Assembly (NCBI GenBank): GCA_016200745.1
Contig: JACQEF010000013.1
Span: forward strand, 1 to 17,403
Reading direction: 5' to 3'
DNA from: Chloroflexota bacterium
GTDB taxonomy: Bacteria; Chloroflexota; Limnocylindria; Limnocylindrales; CSP1-4
DNA length: 17,403 bases
Shown: one piece after another, positions 1-6,515 of the stretch
How the letters are laid out: the number at the start of each line of letters is the position of its first letter
How positions within the stretch are numbered: position 1 is the first letter of the stretch
Made by a program: the position numbers and the translations under genes
The notes under the pieces: generated by a model
Seen by the model: only the letters and a program-made list of their open reading frames with translations
Database searches by the model: none
Told to the model about the DNA's origin: nothing

Positions 1-103
1 CGAGGAAGATCGCGCCCCCCGATGCCGCAATGACCGTCCCGGCGATGACCAGGAGGAGGAGCCGTGGACGCGCGACGAGCGGGGCGAAGGAGGCCCGTGT
101 CAC
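1..103 (-). CDS. N-terminus of an anchored or secreted protein (partial, leaves the window)
   Basis: A GTG codon at 103 overlaps the TGA stop of the preceding cupredoxin gene as GTGA, and the frame stays open to the window edge (34 codons). The visible protein begins VTRASFAPLVARPR, followed by a hydrophobic stretch (LLLLVIAGTVIAASGGAIFL). This is a basic N-terminus plus one membrane segment or uncleaved signal peptide, as in the two cupredoxins upstream. It is the last visible gene of a four-gene coupled run, so a role in copper or redox handling outside the membrane is plausible. No domain is visible, so the function cannot be named. The reading is supported by the coupling pattern and the signal-like sequence. 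Confidence 0.6.
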   Translation of the reverse strand, partial: MTRASFAPLVARPRLLLLVIAGTVIAASGGAIFL

Positions 104-615
104 GCCGCCACCGTCAGTTTGCCCTGCATCGTCGGGTTCGCCTTGCCGCCGCAGCAGATGTCGCAATACCAGCTGTAGGTGCCGGGCTTGACGGGCGCGG
201 TGAACTCGAAGACCTTGGTGCTGAGCGGGCCGACCTTGATGTTGATGCCGAGCGCGTCGATCGCGAACTGATGCCAGCCGCCGCCGTCGCTGTGCATCGA
301 GTCATCCATGCTGGCGACCTCGATCTTCACCTTCTGTCCCGTCTTGACCGTCAGCGCCTTGGGGTCAAACCCGCCCATGCTGGCGTGCACCTGGATCGCG
401 GTCGTGTCCGTGGCGGCCGGGCCCTGGAGCCGGCTGACGACGAGGCCAATGGCGCCGACAGCGACGACCACGGTAATGACCCCAAAGAGGGCGAGCCGGA
501 GTCGCCGCGGGATACGGCGCCCGGAAGCCTCGGTCTGCCCGGCTCGCGCCGCGGCACGACGGGCGGCCCGTGTCTGCACGGTCTCGGGGTGGTCGTGGGT
601 GGGTTGGCCGGTCAT
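100..615 (-). CDS. Membrane-anchored cupredoxin-domain protein with Cys-rich CuA-like loop
   Basis: This 171-aa protein has a basic cytoplasmic N-terminus (1-38), one membrane helix (about 39-62) and an extracytoplasmic beta-sandwich (about 72-171). The cupredoxin signature is His115 (GGGWHQFAID), a PGTYSWYC strand at 144-151, and a loop with Cys151, Cys154, Cys155 and Met163. Cys151 and Cys155 have the CxxxC spacing of CuA sites (COX II, NosZ). The expected His four residues later is Ala159, and Met163 is one position off. It is therefore a likely copper carrier or electron-transfer protein with an atypical site. The start is decided by an AAGGAAGGA ribosome site about 8 nt upstream and by an ATGA overlap with the CsoR-like gene. 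The metal type is an inference. Confidence 0.8.
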   Translation of the reverse strand: MTGQPTHDHPETVQTRAARRAAARAGQTEASGRRIPRRLRLALFGVITVVVAVGAIGLVVSRLQGPAATDTTAIQVHASMGGFDPKALTVKTGQKVKIEVASMDDSMHSDGGGWHQFAIDALGINIKVGPLSTKVFEFTAPVKPGTYSWYCDICCGGKANPTMQGKLTVAA

Positions 616-953
616 CGTGTCGTCCTTCCTTGAAGAGCAATGCTGGTTTGCGCCGTCGTGCGGCGGTGAATGGCGAGCGACCCCCGACGGGACGCGCTCC
701 GCCCAAGTGCTGTACGGAGCAGCCCATCGACCTCCGCCCGGGCCTCACGGCTCGGCAGGCAGTCGTGGAGCTCGAGCTCCACGAGTCGCACCAGGAGCGA
801 GTCGAGCGAGCCTCGTGCCGCCAGCAGCTGCTGTGCCACCTGGGGAAATGGCTGGCTCGCGGCGATCATCGGCGCCAGTGCCGCCAGCTGCCCGCTCGCG
901 CGCTGAGCGTGTCGAATGGCGGCAGAACGATCCGCAGACGTCGGGACGGTCAT
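612..953 (-). CDS. CsoR/RcnR-family (DUF156) repressor homologue with substituted copper ligands
   Basis: This 113-aa protein shows the all-helical CsoR/RcnR pattern: RHAQRASGQLAALAPMI, then a second helix AARGSLDSLLVRLVELELHDC. CsoR proteins are tetrameric repressors that release operator DNA when Cu(I) binds Cys36, His61 and Cys65 (M. tuberculosis numbering). The numbering matches directly here: position 36 is Phe (in PFP where CsoR has PCP), 61 is Glu, and only Cys65 is kept. It may sense another signal, use other ligands, or be constitutive. The start at 953 is chosen because it gives an ATGA overlap with the preceding cupredoxin stop. A longer in-frame extension to 1010 runs inside that gene and looks non-coding. 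The stop overlaps the next cupredoxin start. The tail from about 85 has no recognisable domain. Confidence 0.8.
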   Translation of the reverse strand: MTVPTSADRSAAIRHAQRASGQLAALAPMIAASQPFPQVAQQLLAARGSLDSLLVRLVELELHDCLPSREARAEVDGLLRTALGRSASRRGSLAIHRRTTAQTSIALQGRTTR

Positions 954-1342
954 GGGCTCACGAATGCAGCGCCGGTCATGCCGGCGGCGGCGTGCCCTGG
1001 CAGCGAGCACGTGAACGTGTGCGTCCCCGGTTGGTCGAAGGTGAGCGTGACCGTGCGCGTCTCGCCCGGCGCCAGGATCGACTCGACCCCCCCGAGGCCG
1101 GGCATATGCAGCGACCCGAAGTTGAGGTCGTGCCGCTCATTGCCGCGATTCGTCAGCGTCACGGTGACCGGCACGCCGACCTTCGCGTCGATGCGGTTCG
1201 GGGAGAAGCGGAAGTCCTCGAGCACGATCGCGACCGAGCCATTTGCGCCGCCGCTGCCGCCGGACCAGCCGGTGATCGCGGCCACGAACACGAAGCCGAT
1301 GATCACGAGCACGACGCTGAGCAGGAAACCAAACGCCTTCAC
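950..1342 (-). CDS. Membrane-anchored type-1 (plastocyanin-like) cupredoxin
   Basis: This 130-aa protein has an N-terminal membrane helix (about 4-24), a Gly/Ser linker, and a cupredoxin domain (about 36-130). The full type-1 copper set is present: His71 (RHDLNF), Cys112, His117 and Met122 in TCSLPGHAAAGM, with the C-x4-H-x4-M spacing of blue copper proteins. It should be an extracytoplasmic electron carrier or copper-binding protein. The GTG start at 1342 is preceded by AAGGAC about 7 nt upstream and places the helix at the N-terminus. An in-frame extension to 1471 is Arg/Pro-rich and looks non-coding. It is the first gene of the coupled minus-strand run, so the promoter should lie in the gap to its right. 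Confidence 0.85.
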   Translation of the reverse strand: MKAFGFLLSVVLVIIGFVFVAAITGWSGGSGGANGSVAIVLEDFRFSPNRIDAKVGVPVTVTLTNRGNERHDLNFGSLHMPGLGGVESILAPGETRTVTLTFDQPGTHTFTCSLPGHAAAGMTGAAFVSP

Positions 1343-1715
1343 ACCAGGTCCTTGCTGAGGTTGGCGCCCAGCGTGGCCTCGGCTGCTGAACGGACGGTGA
1401 GCCGAACCTGAGATCCAGCTGAGAAGGTCGGCTGGCCTCCTTCCGGACGGACCCATGGGGTCGCGGCGCACGCGGTCGGCGATTCACCGTGGGGCCGTCG
1501 CAGCGAGACCGTGTCCAGGCCGGGGTCTTCGAGGGGTCGGCGGCCGATCGGGCACGGACCGTCGCCTGGTCTCACCGGCGATGGCACGCAGTTCAGCGAT
1601 ACGCGCCACAGAATCGCGCGCCTCGCTGGCACCTGCCTCGCCCTGGCGTCACGATGAAGGGGTAGGCCGTCGATCGGGTTCCGGCCACGGTCCACCCGCA
1701 TGGAAGGAGATGGCG
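1343..1715. promoter_or_regulatory. Divergent intergenic region between the cupredoxin operon and a membrane-protein gene
   Basis: These 373 nt separate two divergently transcribed units and must hold both promoters. Open frames on both strands here have Arg/Pro-rich, low-complexity translations typical of GC-rich non-coding DNA. I see no confident -35/-10 pair. A lone GGGGTA at 1659-1664 resembles one half of the TACCCC/GGGGTA pseudo-palindrome bound by CsoR proteins, but no matching arm is nearby, so it is weak. No strong hairpin was found. Confidence 0.45.
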
Positions 1716-2501
1716 ATGTCCTTTGAACCGTCGGTGCAGGGGTTCGGGGGCGAACAGATGACCGGACCGGCGGAGAGGCGGCCGTCCCAGCAGGGTGCCT
1801 CGCTGCCGGCGACCCTCCGACTGCAGATCCTCGCGACCGAGCACTGGAGCCTGCTGGCCACGCGCTCGATGACGTGGAACGAGTCGTTCAGCCGATCGAG
1901 CATGTTCCTGGCGACGCTTTCGGGATCGATCGTGGCCCTCGCGCTCGTCGCCCAGGCGACTTCATTCGGCCCGGAATTCCTCGTGGCGGCGCTGGTCATC
2001 CTGCCCGTCATCCTGTTCATCTGCCTGGCCACGTTCGTTCGCCTGGTGGCGGTCAACGGCGAGGATGTCCTGTGGGTGCAGGGCATGAACCGGCTTCGCC
2101 ATGCCTACCTGGAGCTTGCCCCGGACATCGAGCAGTACCTCGTCTCCGGGTGGCATGACGACGAAGCAGGCGTCCTGCGGACCTTCGGCGCATCCCCCAC
2201 TGGCCATCCGATCCACCACCACGTGTTCGTGACGACGCCCGCCGTCGTCGGAACGGTCGACGCCGTCCTGGGCGCCAGCGTGGCCGGGATCGTCGGCCAC
2301 CACCTTGGGCTGGGCCTCAACCTGTCGCTCGGCCTGGCCGCGGCGACATTCCTGATCGTCGCGGGCGCGCTGGCGGCCTACCAGCTGCGATCCTTCGCCA
2401 TCCGCGGTCGGATCGACGCCGTTCGATTCCCGACCCCGCCCTCGAGCGGATCGGTCGACGCTCCGGCCGGCCATACCCACGATCGAGGCGCGTCAGCCTG
2501 A
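1716..2501 (+). CDS. Conserved-looking membrane protein of unknown function, four predicted helices
   Basis: This 261-aa protein has a soluble N-terminal segment containing LATEHWSLLATRSMTWNESFSR, then two membrane helices (about 65-85 and 89-112). A soluble loop follows with many His and acidic residues (GWHDDEAG, HPIHHHVF), then two more helices (about 168-195 and 200-220) and a basic to polar tail ending in HTHDRGASA. I do not recognise a named family. The start is the ATG at 1716 because GGAAGGAG lies 6 nt upstream. An ATG six bases earlier sits directly on that ribosome site, and the open frame further upstream has non-coding composition. The His-rich loop could bind metal, which would fit the copper cluster next door, but that is speculation. 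Confidence 0.75.
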   Translation: MSFEPSVQGFGGEQMTGPAERRPSQQGASLPATLRLQILATEHWSLLATRSMTWNESFSRSSMFLATLSGSIVALALVAQATSFGPEFLVAALVILPVILFICLATFVRLVAVNGEDVLWVQGMNRLRHAYLELAPDIEQYLVSGWHDDEAGVLRTFGASPTGHPIHHHVFVTTPAVVGTVDAVLGASVAGIVGHHLGLGLNLSLGLAAATFLIVAGALAAYQLRSFAIRGRIDAVRFPTPPSSGSVDAPAGHTHDRGASA

Positions 2502-2534
2502 GGTCCGGATGGGCAGCTCACTTCGCGCGCTGAG

Positions 2535-2550
2535 TCGGTGATTTCACCGA
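2535..2550. promoter_or_regulatory. 16-nt palindrome, candidate operator upstream of the MMPL gene
   Basis: TCGGTGA, a 2-nt TT centre, and TCACCGA form a perfect inverted repeat 107 nt before the exporter start. The 2-nt spacer is too short for an RNA hairpin loop, so a dimeric repressor site (TetR or MarR type, which commonly control MMPL/RND pumps) is the more natural reading. No TetR or MarR gene lies in the window. Confidence 0.45.
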
Positions 2551-2562
2551 TCGCGCTTCTCG

Positions 2563-2588
2563 CGGTTCTGCCGTAGCCGGCAGGACCG
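2563..2588 (+). terminator. Strong hairpin after the four-helix membrane protein gene (terminator-like)
   Basis: CGGTTCTGCCG and CGGCAGGACCG pair over 11 positions with one G-U and a 4-nt TAGC loop, 62 nt after the stop at 2501. A run of T is not present afterwards, so it is either a non-canonical terminator or a structure in the 5' leader of the MMPL transcript. Confidence 0.4.
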
Positions 2589-2656
2589 TTCGACTCCGAG
2601 GATGACGACGAGCGGCCGTCCGCCTGGCCGGCCAAGTCGAATCCAAGGAGATCAAG

Positions 2657-4822
2657 ATGTCGCCACTCAACCGGCTAGGGCAGGCGGCCGCTCGCCATGC
2701 CCGGCTCGTCATCCTCATCTGGCTTGTCGCGACCGTCGGCGCGGTCGCGTTGGCCGGCGAGTTCGGGGGAACGTTCAACGATCGATACGTCCTGCCCGGA
2801 GCCCACTCCCAGCAGGCCACCGATCTCCTCGAGGAGAAGTTCCCCCAGGTCGCGGGGACGCGCGTCACGGTCGTGTTCCGAGCCCCTGACGGTACCTTCC
2901 GCGACCCCGGGGCGGCCGCCGCGATGACGGCAACGCTGGGCGCCATTGCGCGCCAGCCGGACGTCATCGGCGTGACGGATCCCCTGACTACGCCCGGTGC
3001 CGTCTCGGTCGATGCCACGATCGCCTACGCGGCAGTCCAGTACGACAAGGAGGCCGGGCAGCTCGCGCAACCCGCGGTCGATCGGCTCCAGGCGGCGGCT
3101 GGCAGCGGCCGGGCTGCCGGGCTCCAGGTGGAGTTCGGAGGCGAGCTGCTCGACTACGCGTCACCGTTGGCCGGGTCGGCCGGCGAGGGCGTCGGCCTGC
3201 TCGTGGCCGCCGTGATCCTGCTCATCGCCTTCGGCTCGGTGATGGCGGCCGGGTTGCCGATCCTGACCGCGATCGTCGCCTTGACCAGCGGCATCTCGCT
3301 CGTGGTCCTGCTCGCGGCAAAGGTCGAAGTCTCGACCGCCGCCCCGACGGTCGCGGCGATGCTCGGCCTGGGCGCGGGGATCGACTACGCGCTGTTCATC
3401 AGCAACCGCTTCCGCGAGCAACTGCGGAGCGGCCACTCGGTGGTCGAATCGGTCGGGATCGCGCTGGCGACAGCCGGTCGAGCCGTCCTGTTCGCCGGCT
3501 TGACGGTGGTCATCTCGATCCTCGGGCTGTGGCTCGCGGACTTCCCCTTCCTGACCTGGATGGCGACATCCGCCGTGTTCGCGGTGGCCGTCACCATCCT
3601 CGCGGCGATGACCCTGCTGCCCGCATTGCTTGGCCTGCTCGGACATCGCATCGAGCGATGGCACATCCCACAGTTCGGGCGGACCGCATCGGCCGCCACG
3701 TCGGACCGTTCCGGGACGCGGGGTTGGGCCGGCTGGACAAGCCGCGTCGTCGCCCGCCCGTGGCCGTATCTCCTCGCCAGCCTCGGGATCCTCCTGGTCC
3801 TGGCTGCGCCGATCCTCGATCTGCGCTCCGGCATGCCCGACCAGGGCAGTGCTTCTCCCGCAACCACGCAGCGGAAGGCGTACGACCTCCTCGCCCAGGG
3901 GTTCGGCGCGGGCATCAACGGGCCGATCCTCCTGGTCGTCGACCTGCCGCCCGGGGACACTCGGGTGCTCGAGTCCATCGTATCGAAGGTCGGTTCCGAC
4001 CCGGACGTCGCCGCCGTGGCGCCTGCCCAGGTCAACGCCGCCGTTGACACGGCCATGATCGCCGTCGTGCCGAAGGCCGCCCCACAGTCCGCAACGACCG
4101 TCAAGCTGCTCGATCGCCTGACCGTTCAGGTGCTGCCCGCCGCGACGTCGGGGACGGGCGCGCAGGTGCACGTGGGCGGGGTCAACGCACTCTACGTGGA
4201 CGTGGACGGCCGATCCGCCAGCCGGCTGCCACTCGTCGTCGGCGGCGTGATCGCCGTGTCGTTCCTGCTGCTGCTCCTGGCGTTCCGATCGATCGCCGTC
4301 GCCTTCACGGCGGCCGTTCTCAACATCCTCTCGCTGGGAGCCGCGTTCGGCGTCCTCGTGGCCGTCTTCCAGTGGGGCTGGGGCGTGAAGCTCGTCGGGC
4401 TCGACGAGGCGCTCCCGATCGCGTCGATCGTGCCGTTGTTCGTCTTCGCCATCCTCTTCGGGTTGTCGATGGACTACGAGGTCTTCCTGCTGTCCCGGAT
4501 CCGCGAGGCATACACCGCCGGAGCCGACACTGGGGCCGCGATCGTCAGCGGGGTTGGATTGACGGCCCGGGTCATCACCTCGGCCGCGCTCGTGATGGTC
4601 GCGGTCTTCCTGTCCTTCGTGCCCGTCGACATGGTCTCCATCAAGATGATCGGCGTTGGACTTGCGACCGCGATCCTCGTCGACGCGACGATCGTCCGGG
4701 TCATCCTGTTGCCGGCGACCATGGCCATCCTGGGCCGAGCGAACTGGTGGATCCCGGGCTGGCTGGACCGGCGGCTGCCGCATCTCGCCCTCGAGCGTGC
4801 GGACACCGTGGCCGAAGGCTGA
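2657..4822 (+). CDS. MMPL-family (RND superfamily) transporter
   Basis: This 721-aa inner-membrane protein is built from two repeats, each with one N-terminal helix, an extracytoplasmic domain and a helical bundle. The first helix is at about 17-34. The signature GxxxDY motifs of MMPL proteins are visible: GLGAGIDY with Asp243-Tyr244 and FGLSMDY with Asp606-Tyr607. These carry the proton-relay residues of the pump. Both are followed by the typical FxxSRxRE basic stretch. The length is usual for single-chain bacterial MMPL exporters of lipids or drugs. The start has AAGGAG 6 nt upstream. It stands alone, with a palindrome and hairpin in its leader and an inverted repeat after its stop. The substrate cannot be deduced. 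Confidence 0.93.
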   Translation: MSPLNRLGQAAARHARLVILIWLVATVGAVALAGEFGGTFNDRYVLPGAHSQQATDLLEEKFPQVAGTRVTVVFRAPDGTFRDPGAAAAMTATLGAIARQPDVIGVTDPLTTPGAVSVDATIAYAAVQYDKEAGQLAQPAVDRLQAAAGSGRAAGLQVEFGGELLDYASPLAGSAGEGVGLLVAAVILLIAFGSVMAAGLPILTAIVALTSGISLVVLLAAKVEVSTAAPTVAAMLGLGAGIDYALFISNRFREQLRSGHSVVESVGIALATAGRAVLFAGLTVVISILGLWLADFPFLTWMATSAVFAVAVTILAAMTLLPALLGLLGHRIERWHIPQFGRTASAATSDRSGTRGWAGWTSRVVARPWPYLLASLGILLVLAAPILDLRSGMPDQGSASPATTQRKAYDLLAQGFGAGINGPILLVVDLPPGDTRVLESIVSKVGSDPDVAAVAPAQVNAAVDTAMIAVVPKAAPQSATTVKLLDRLTVQVLPAATSGTGAQVHVGGVNALYVDVDGRSASRLPLVVGGVIAVSFLLLLLAFRSIAVAFTAAVLNILSLGAAFGVLVAVFQWGWGVKLVGLDEALPIASIVPLFVFAILFGLSMDYEVFLLSRIREAYTAGADTGAAIVSGVGLTARVITSAALVMVAVFLSFVPVDMVSIKMIGVGLATAILVDATIVRVILLPATMAILGRANWWIPGWLDRRLPHLALERADTVAEG

Positions 4823-4838
4823 CCTGCGCATCGGAGCG

Positions 4839-4869
4839 GTACCGGACCCGGGACATCCGGGTCCGGTAC
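4839..4869. repeat. Perfect 13-bp inverted repeat (terminator-like hairpin or operator)
   Basis: GTACCGGACCCGG, loop GACAT, then CCGGGTCCGGTAC is a perfect 13-bp inverted repeat with a 5-nt loop. It begins 17 nt after the MMPL stop and ends 11 nt before the LuxR-type start. There is no T run after it. Its right arm overlaps a possible -10 element of the downstream gene, so it could be a terminator for the exporter transcript, an operator for the regulator, or both. Confidence 0.7.
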
Positions 4870-4882
4870 GCTGCCACCCGTG
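4867..4882 (+). promoter_or_regulatory. Possible -10 element and leaderless start of the LuxR-type gene
   Basis: TACGCT at 4867-4872 matches the TANNNT -10 pattern and lies 7 nt before the GTG at 4880. No ribosome-binding site is visible before the GTG. The spacing would place the transcription start at or next to the initiation codon, as in leaderless mRNAs. The region 17 nt further upstream (GGACCC) is a poor -35. Confidence 0.35.
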
Positions 4883-5542
4883 GACCATCCTCGTGAGAGC
4901 GTCACGGCTGTCATCATCGTCGCGACCGGAGCGCTCCGGCAGGCGGCGTGGCAGGCGCTTCTTGCGCACCAGCCGGGACTCGAGGTGGCCGGAATGACCG
5001 CTTTCGAAGGCGAACTGGCCCACCTCTTGCCGGCTGGCGGGCAGGTGGCCATCCTTCTGGATGTCGGTGCCATGGATGTCGGTCGCGCGGGAACGCTCGT
5101 GAACGCTGCGAACGGCGTTGGTGTCCTGGCCGTTCTCGACGAAATCGATCTGGCGACCATCGTTCCCCTGCTCAAGGCCGGGGTCATCGGTTGCGTACCG
5201 GCGGATTCTCCAAATGCCGATCTGGCGCGCGCGCTGGTCGCCGTCGGACGAGGGGAGATCGCCCTGCCGTCCTCGATTGCCGCGCGAGCGCTGGCCGAGC
5301 TCGCCAGGCCCGCCGCAGTGGACCGGCGGCCGACCGACGAGCTATCCGAGCGTGAGCGCGACGTCGTCCGACTCCTCGTCCGGGGTCAAACGAACAAGGA
5401 CATGGCCCAGGCATTGTTCCTGAGTGTCCGGACCGTCGAGGCGCACCTGCGCAGCATCTATGCCAAGCTCGGCGTGCGGTCGCGAACAGAAGCAGTGCTC
5501 TGGGCGGTCCGCCAGAGCCCGGATGAAGGGGGCCGGGAATGA
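4880..5542 (+). CDS. LuxR/NarL-type regulator with degenerate receiver domain
   Basis: This 220-aa protein has a receiver-like domain (about 8-125) and a canonical LuxR helix-turn-helix (about 155-212, LSERERDVVRLLVRGQTNKD... TVEAHLRSIYAKLGV). In the receiver-like part the phosphoacceptor position is Asp61 (AILLDV). The acidic pair after strand 1 is replaced (VIIVATG), and the conserved Lys near the end of strand 5 is replaced in GVIGCVPADSP. Phospho-signalling is therefore doubtful and it may act as a pseudo-receiver. No histidine kinase gene is nearby. The GTG start at 4880 gives the expected N-terminus and lacks a ribosome site. The stop overlaps the next gene by 4 nt. It may regulate the adjacent exporter or itself through the inverted repeat at 4839-4869 (inference). 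Confidence 0.88.
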   Translation: MDHPRESVTAVIIVATGALRQAAWQALLAHQPGLEVAGMTAFEGELAHLLPAGGQVAILLDVGAMDVGRAGTLVNAANGVGVLAVLDEIDLATIVPLLKAGVIGCVPADSPNADLARALVAVGRGEIALPSSIAARALAELARPAAVDRRPTDELSERERDVVRLLVRGQTNKDMAQALFLSVRTVEAHLRSIYAKLGVRSRTEAVLWAVRQSPDEGGRE

Positions 5543-6261
5543 CCTTCGGCACCGACCGCCGCGCGGTTGACCATCAGCCGCTCGACGGGTCCCTCGATGA
5601 CCGGATGGATGGCCTGCCCAGTGGCCTCACACCGGTTGCCGTGGTTGGCACGTTGGCCGAATTCCGGTCCGAACCAACCCCGTACGATCTCGCCGCCCTC
5701 GTCGACTTCGTCCGCACGATCGGCCCGGACCTGCTGTGCCTCGACATGACCCTCGAGCAATGGCAGCGGCGGGACTTTGGTGGACTGCCGCCGGAGTACC
5801 GGGACGCCCTCCTGCCCCTCGCCCAACAGACCGACATCGTCGTCGTCCCGATCGGGGATGACGCGCAGCCCGGAGGGTCGACCGCGGTCGATGGCACGAC
5901 GGGGGTGCCGGCAGGGCCGCGAAGGTGGCTGTTCGATCGCCTGCGCGCTGCGGTCGGGTCGCTACAGCGAGGCGCCGAAAGCCCGGTGGCTGTCGACCGG
6001 GGAGCACGCCACTGGATGGCGGAGCTCCTGTATCACCTCATGGACTGGCTGTCGGGCGGATCGTCGGCGCACCGTGGGCCCACAACGTCCCATGGCGCAA
6101 TCGCCCACCGCGAGGCCCTCGCCGAGCGTGTCGCGGAGCTAGCCGGGCGCGACACGGGCCGGCGGATCCTCGTCGTCGTCAACGCCCGCTACTGCCACTA
6201 CCTTCGTCGCGCCCTCGGGCGGCATCCGGAAGTCAGGCTGGTCCGCTACGCCGACCTGTGA
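5539..6261 (+). CDS. Uncharacterised protein coupled to the LuxR-type regulator; weak TraB/ChaN-like pattern
   Basis: This 240-aa soluble protein is translationally coupled to the regulator by an ATGA overlap. The N-terminal part (VAVVGTLAEF, then IGPDLLCLDM) and C-terminal part (HREALAERVAELAG, then RRILVVVNARYCHYLRRAL) recall the two ends of the TraB/ChaN/EreA superfamily. In that superfamily a GT.H motif begins the fold and an Lvv.G..H motif ends it. Here the histidine and the glutamate usually seen at these places are mostly replaced, so the match is weak and a catalytic role is uncertain. The middle is Gly/Pro-rich and poorly structured, with a hydrophobic stretch at about 155-171. There are no signal peptide or membrane helices. 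I cannot assign a function. Confidence 0.75.
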   Translation: MTFGTDRRAVDHQPLDGSLDDRMDGLPSGLTPVAVVGTLAEFRSEPTPYDLAALVDFVRTIGPDLLCLDMTLEQWQRRDFGGLPPEYRDALLPLAQQTDIVVVPIGDDAQPGGSTAVDGTTGVPAGPRRWLFDRLRAAVGSLQRGAESPVAVDRGARHWMAELLYHLMDWLSGGSSAHRGPTTSHGAIAHREALAERVAELAGRDTGRRILVVVNARYCHYLRRALGRHPEVRLVRYADL

Positions 6262-6278
6262 TCTGACCCGATGCGGCC

Positions 6279-6515
6279 CTACTCGTCGGCCCCGTGCGGC
6301 ACGAACAGGAGGAGCATCAGGAGCCCAAACAGCCAGACGACCGCGACGAAGAGGCCCGCCGCGAGGGCGACCGCCGGTGTCCGCAAGTCGCCGCGGGCGG
6401 CGATCGAAACGAACCATCCGCCGGCCAGCCCCGACCAGAGGACCGCAAGGACGGCAATGGCGCGAACCGGCACCGCGCCCGGCTGCCGGTTGCCTGCGTC
6501 GCCGGCGCCGTTCAT
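6279..6515 (-). CDS. Small two-helix membrane protein
   Basis: This 78-aa protein has two predicted membrane helices (about 17-38 and 47-72) joined by a short loop (AARGDLRTPA). Its start overlaps the stop of the CBS-domain gene as ATGA, and it is the last gene of the minus-strand run. The convergent plus-strand gene ends 17 nt away with no obvious terminator between. The opposite strand also carries open frames, but their translations are Arg/Pro-rich with no membrane or domain pattern. The function is unknown. The position suggests a small accessory to the membrane pseudo-protease/CBS pair upstream. Confidence 0.65.
   Translation of the reverse strand: MNGAGDAGNRQPGAVPVRAIAVLAVLWSGLAGGWFVSIAARGDLRTPAVALAAGLFVAVVWLFGLLMLLLFVPHGADE

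Noticed and set aside
308..1411. Plus-strand open frames across the copper cluster
   Set aside because: Three minus-strand proteins with clear cupredoxin and CsoR motifs and coupled starts explain this stretch; the plus-strand translations show no domain.
1659..1664. GGGGTA as a CsoR operator
   Set aside because: It is only a half site with no matching TACCCC arm at the expected spacing; it could be chance.
1339..1701. Minus-strand open frame upstream of the type-1 cupredoxin, ending GTGTGA at the cupredoxin start
   Set aside because: The overlap resembles a coupled pair, but the sequence is Arg/Pro-rich with no helix or domain pattern, so it is more likely the promoter region.
3161..5023. 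A 620-codon open frame on the minus strand opposite the MMPL gene
   Set aside because: It lies antisense to a clear MMPL transporter, and its translation is dominated by Asp/Arg/Glu/Gly/His as expected from the complement of GC-rich codons. No domain is visible.
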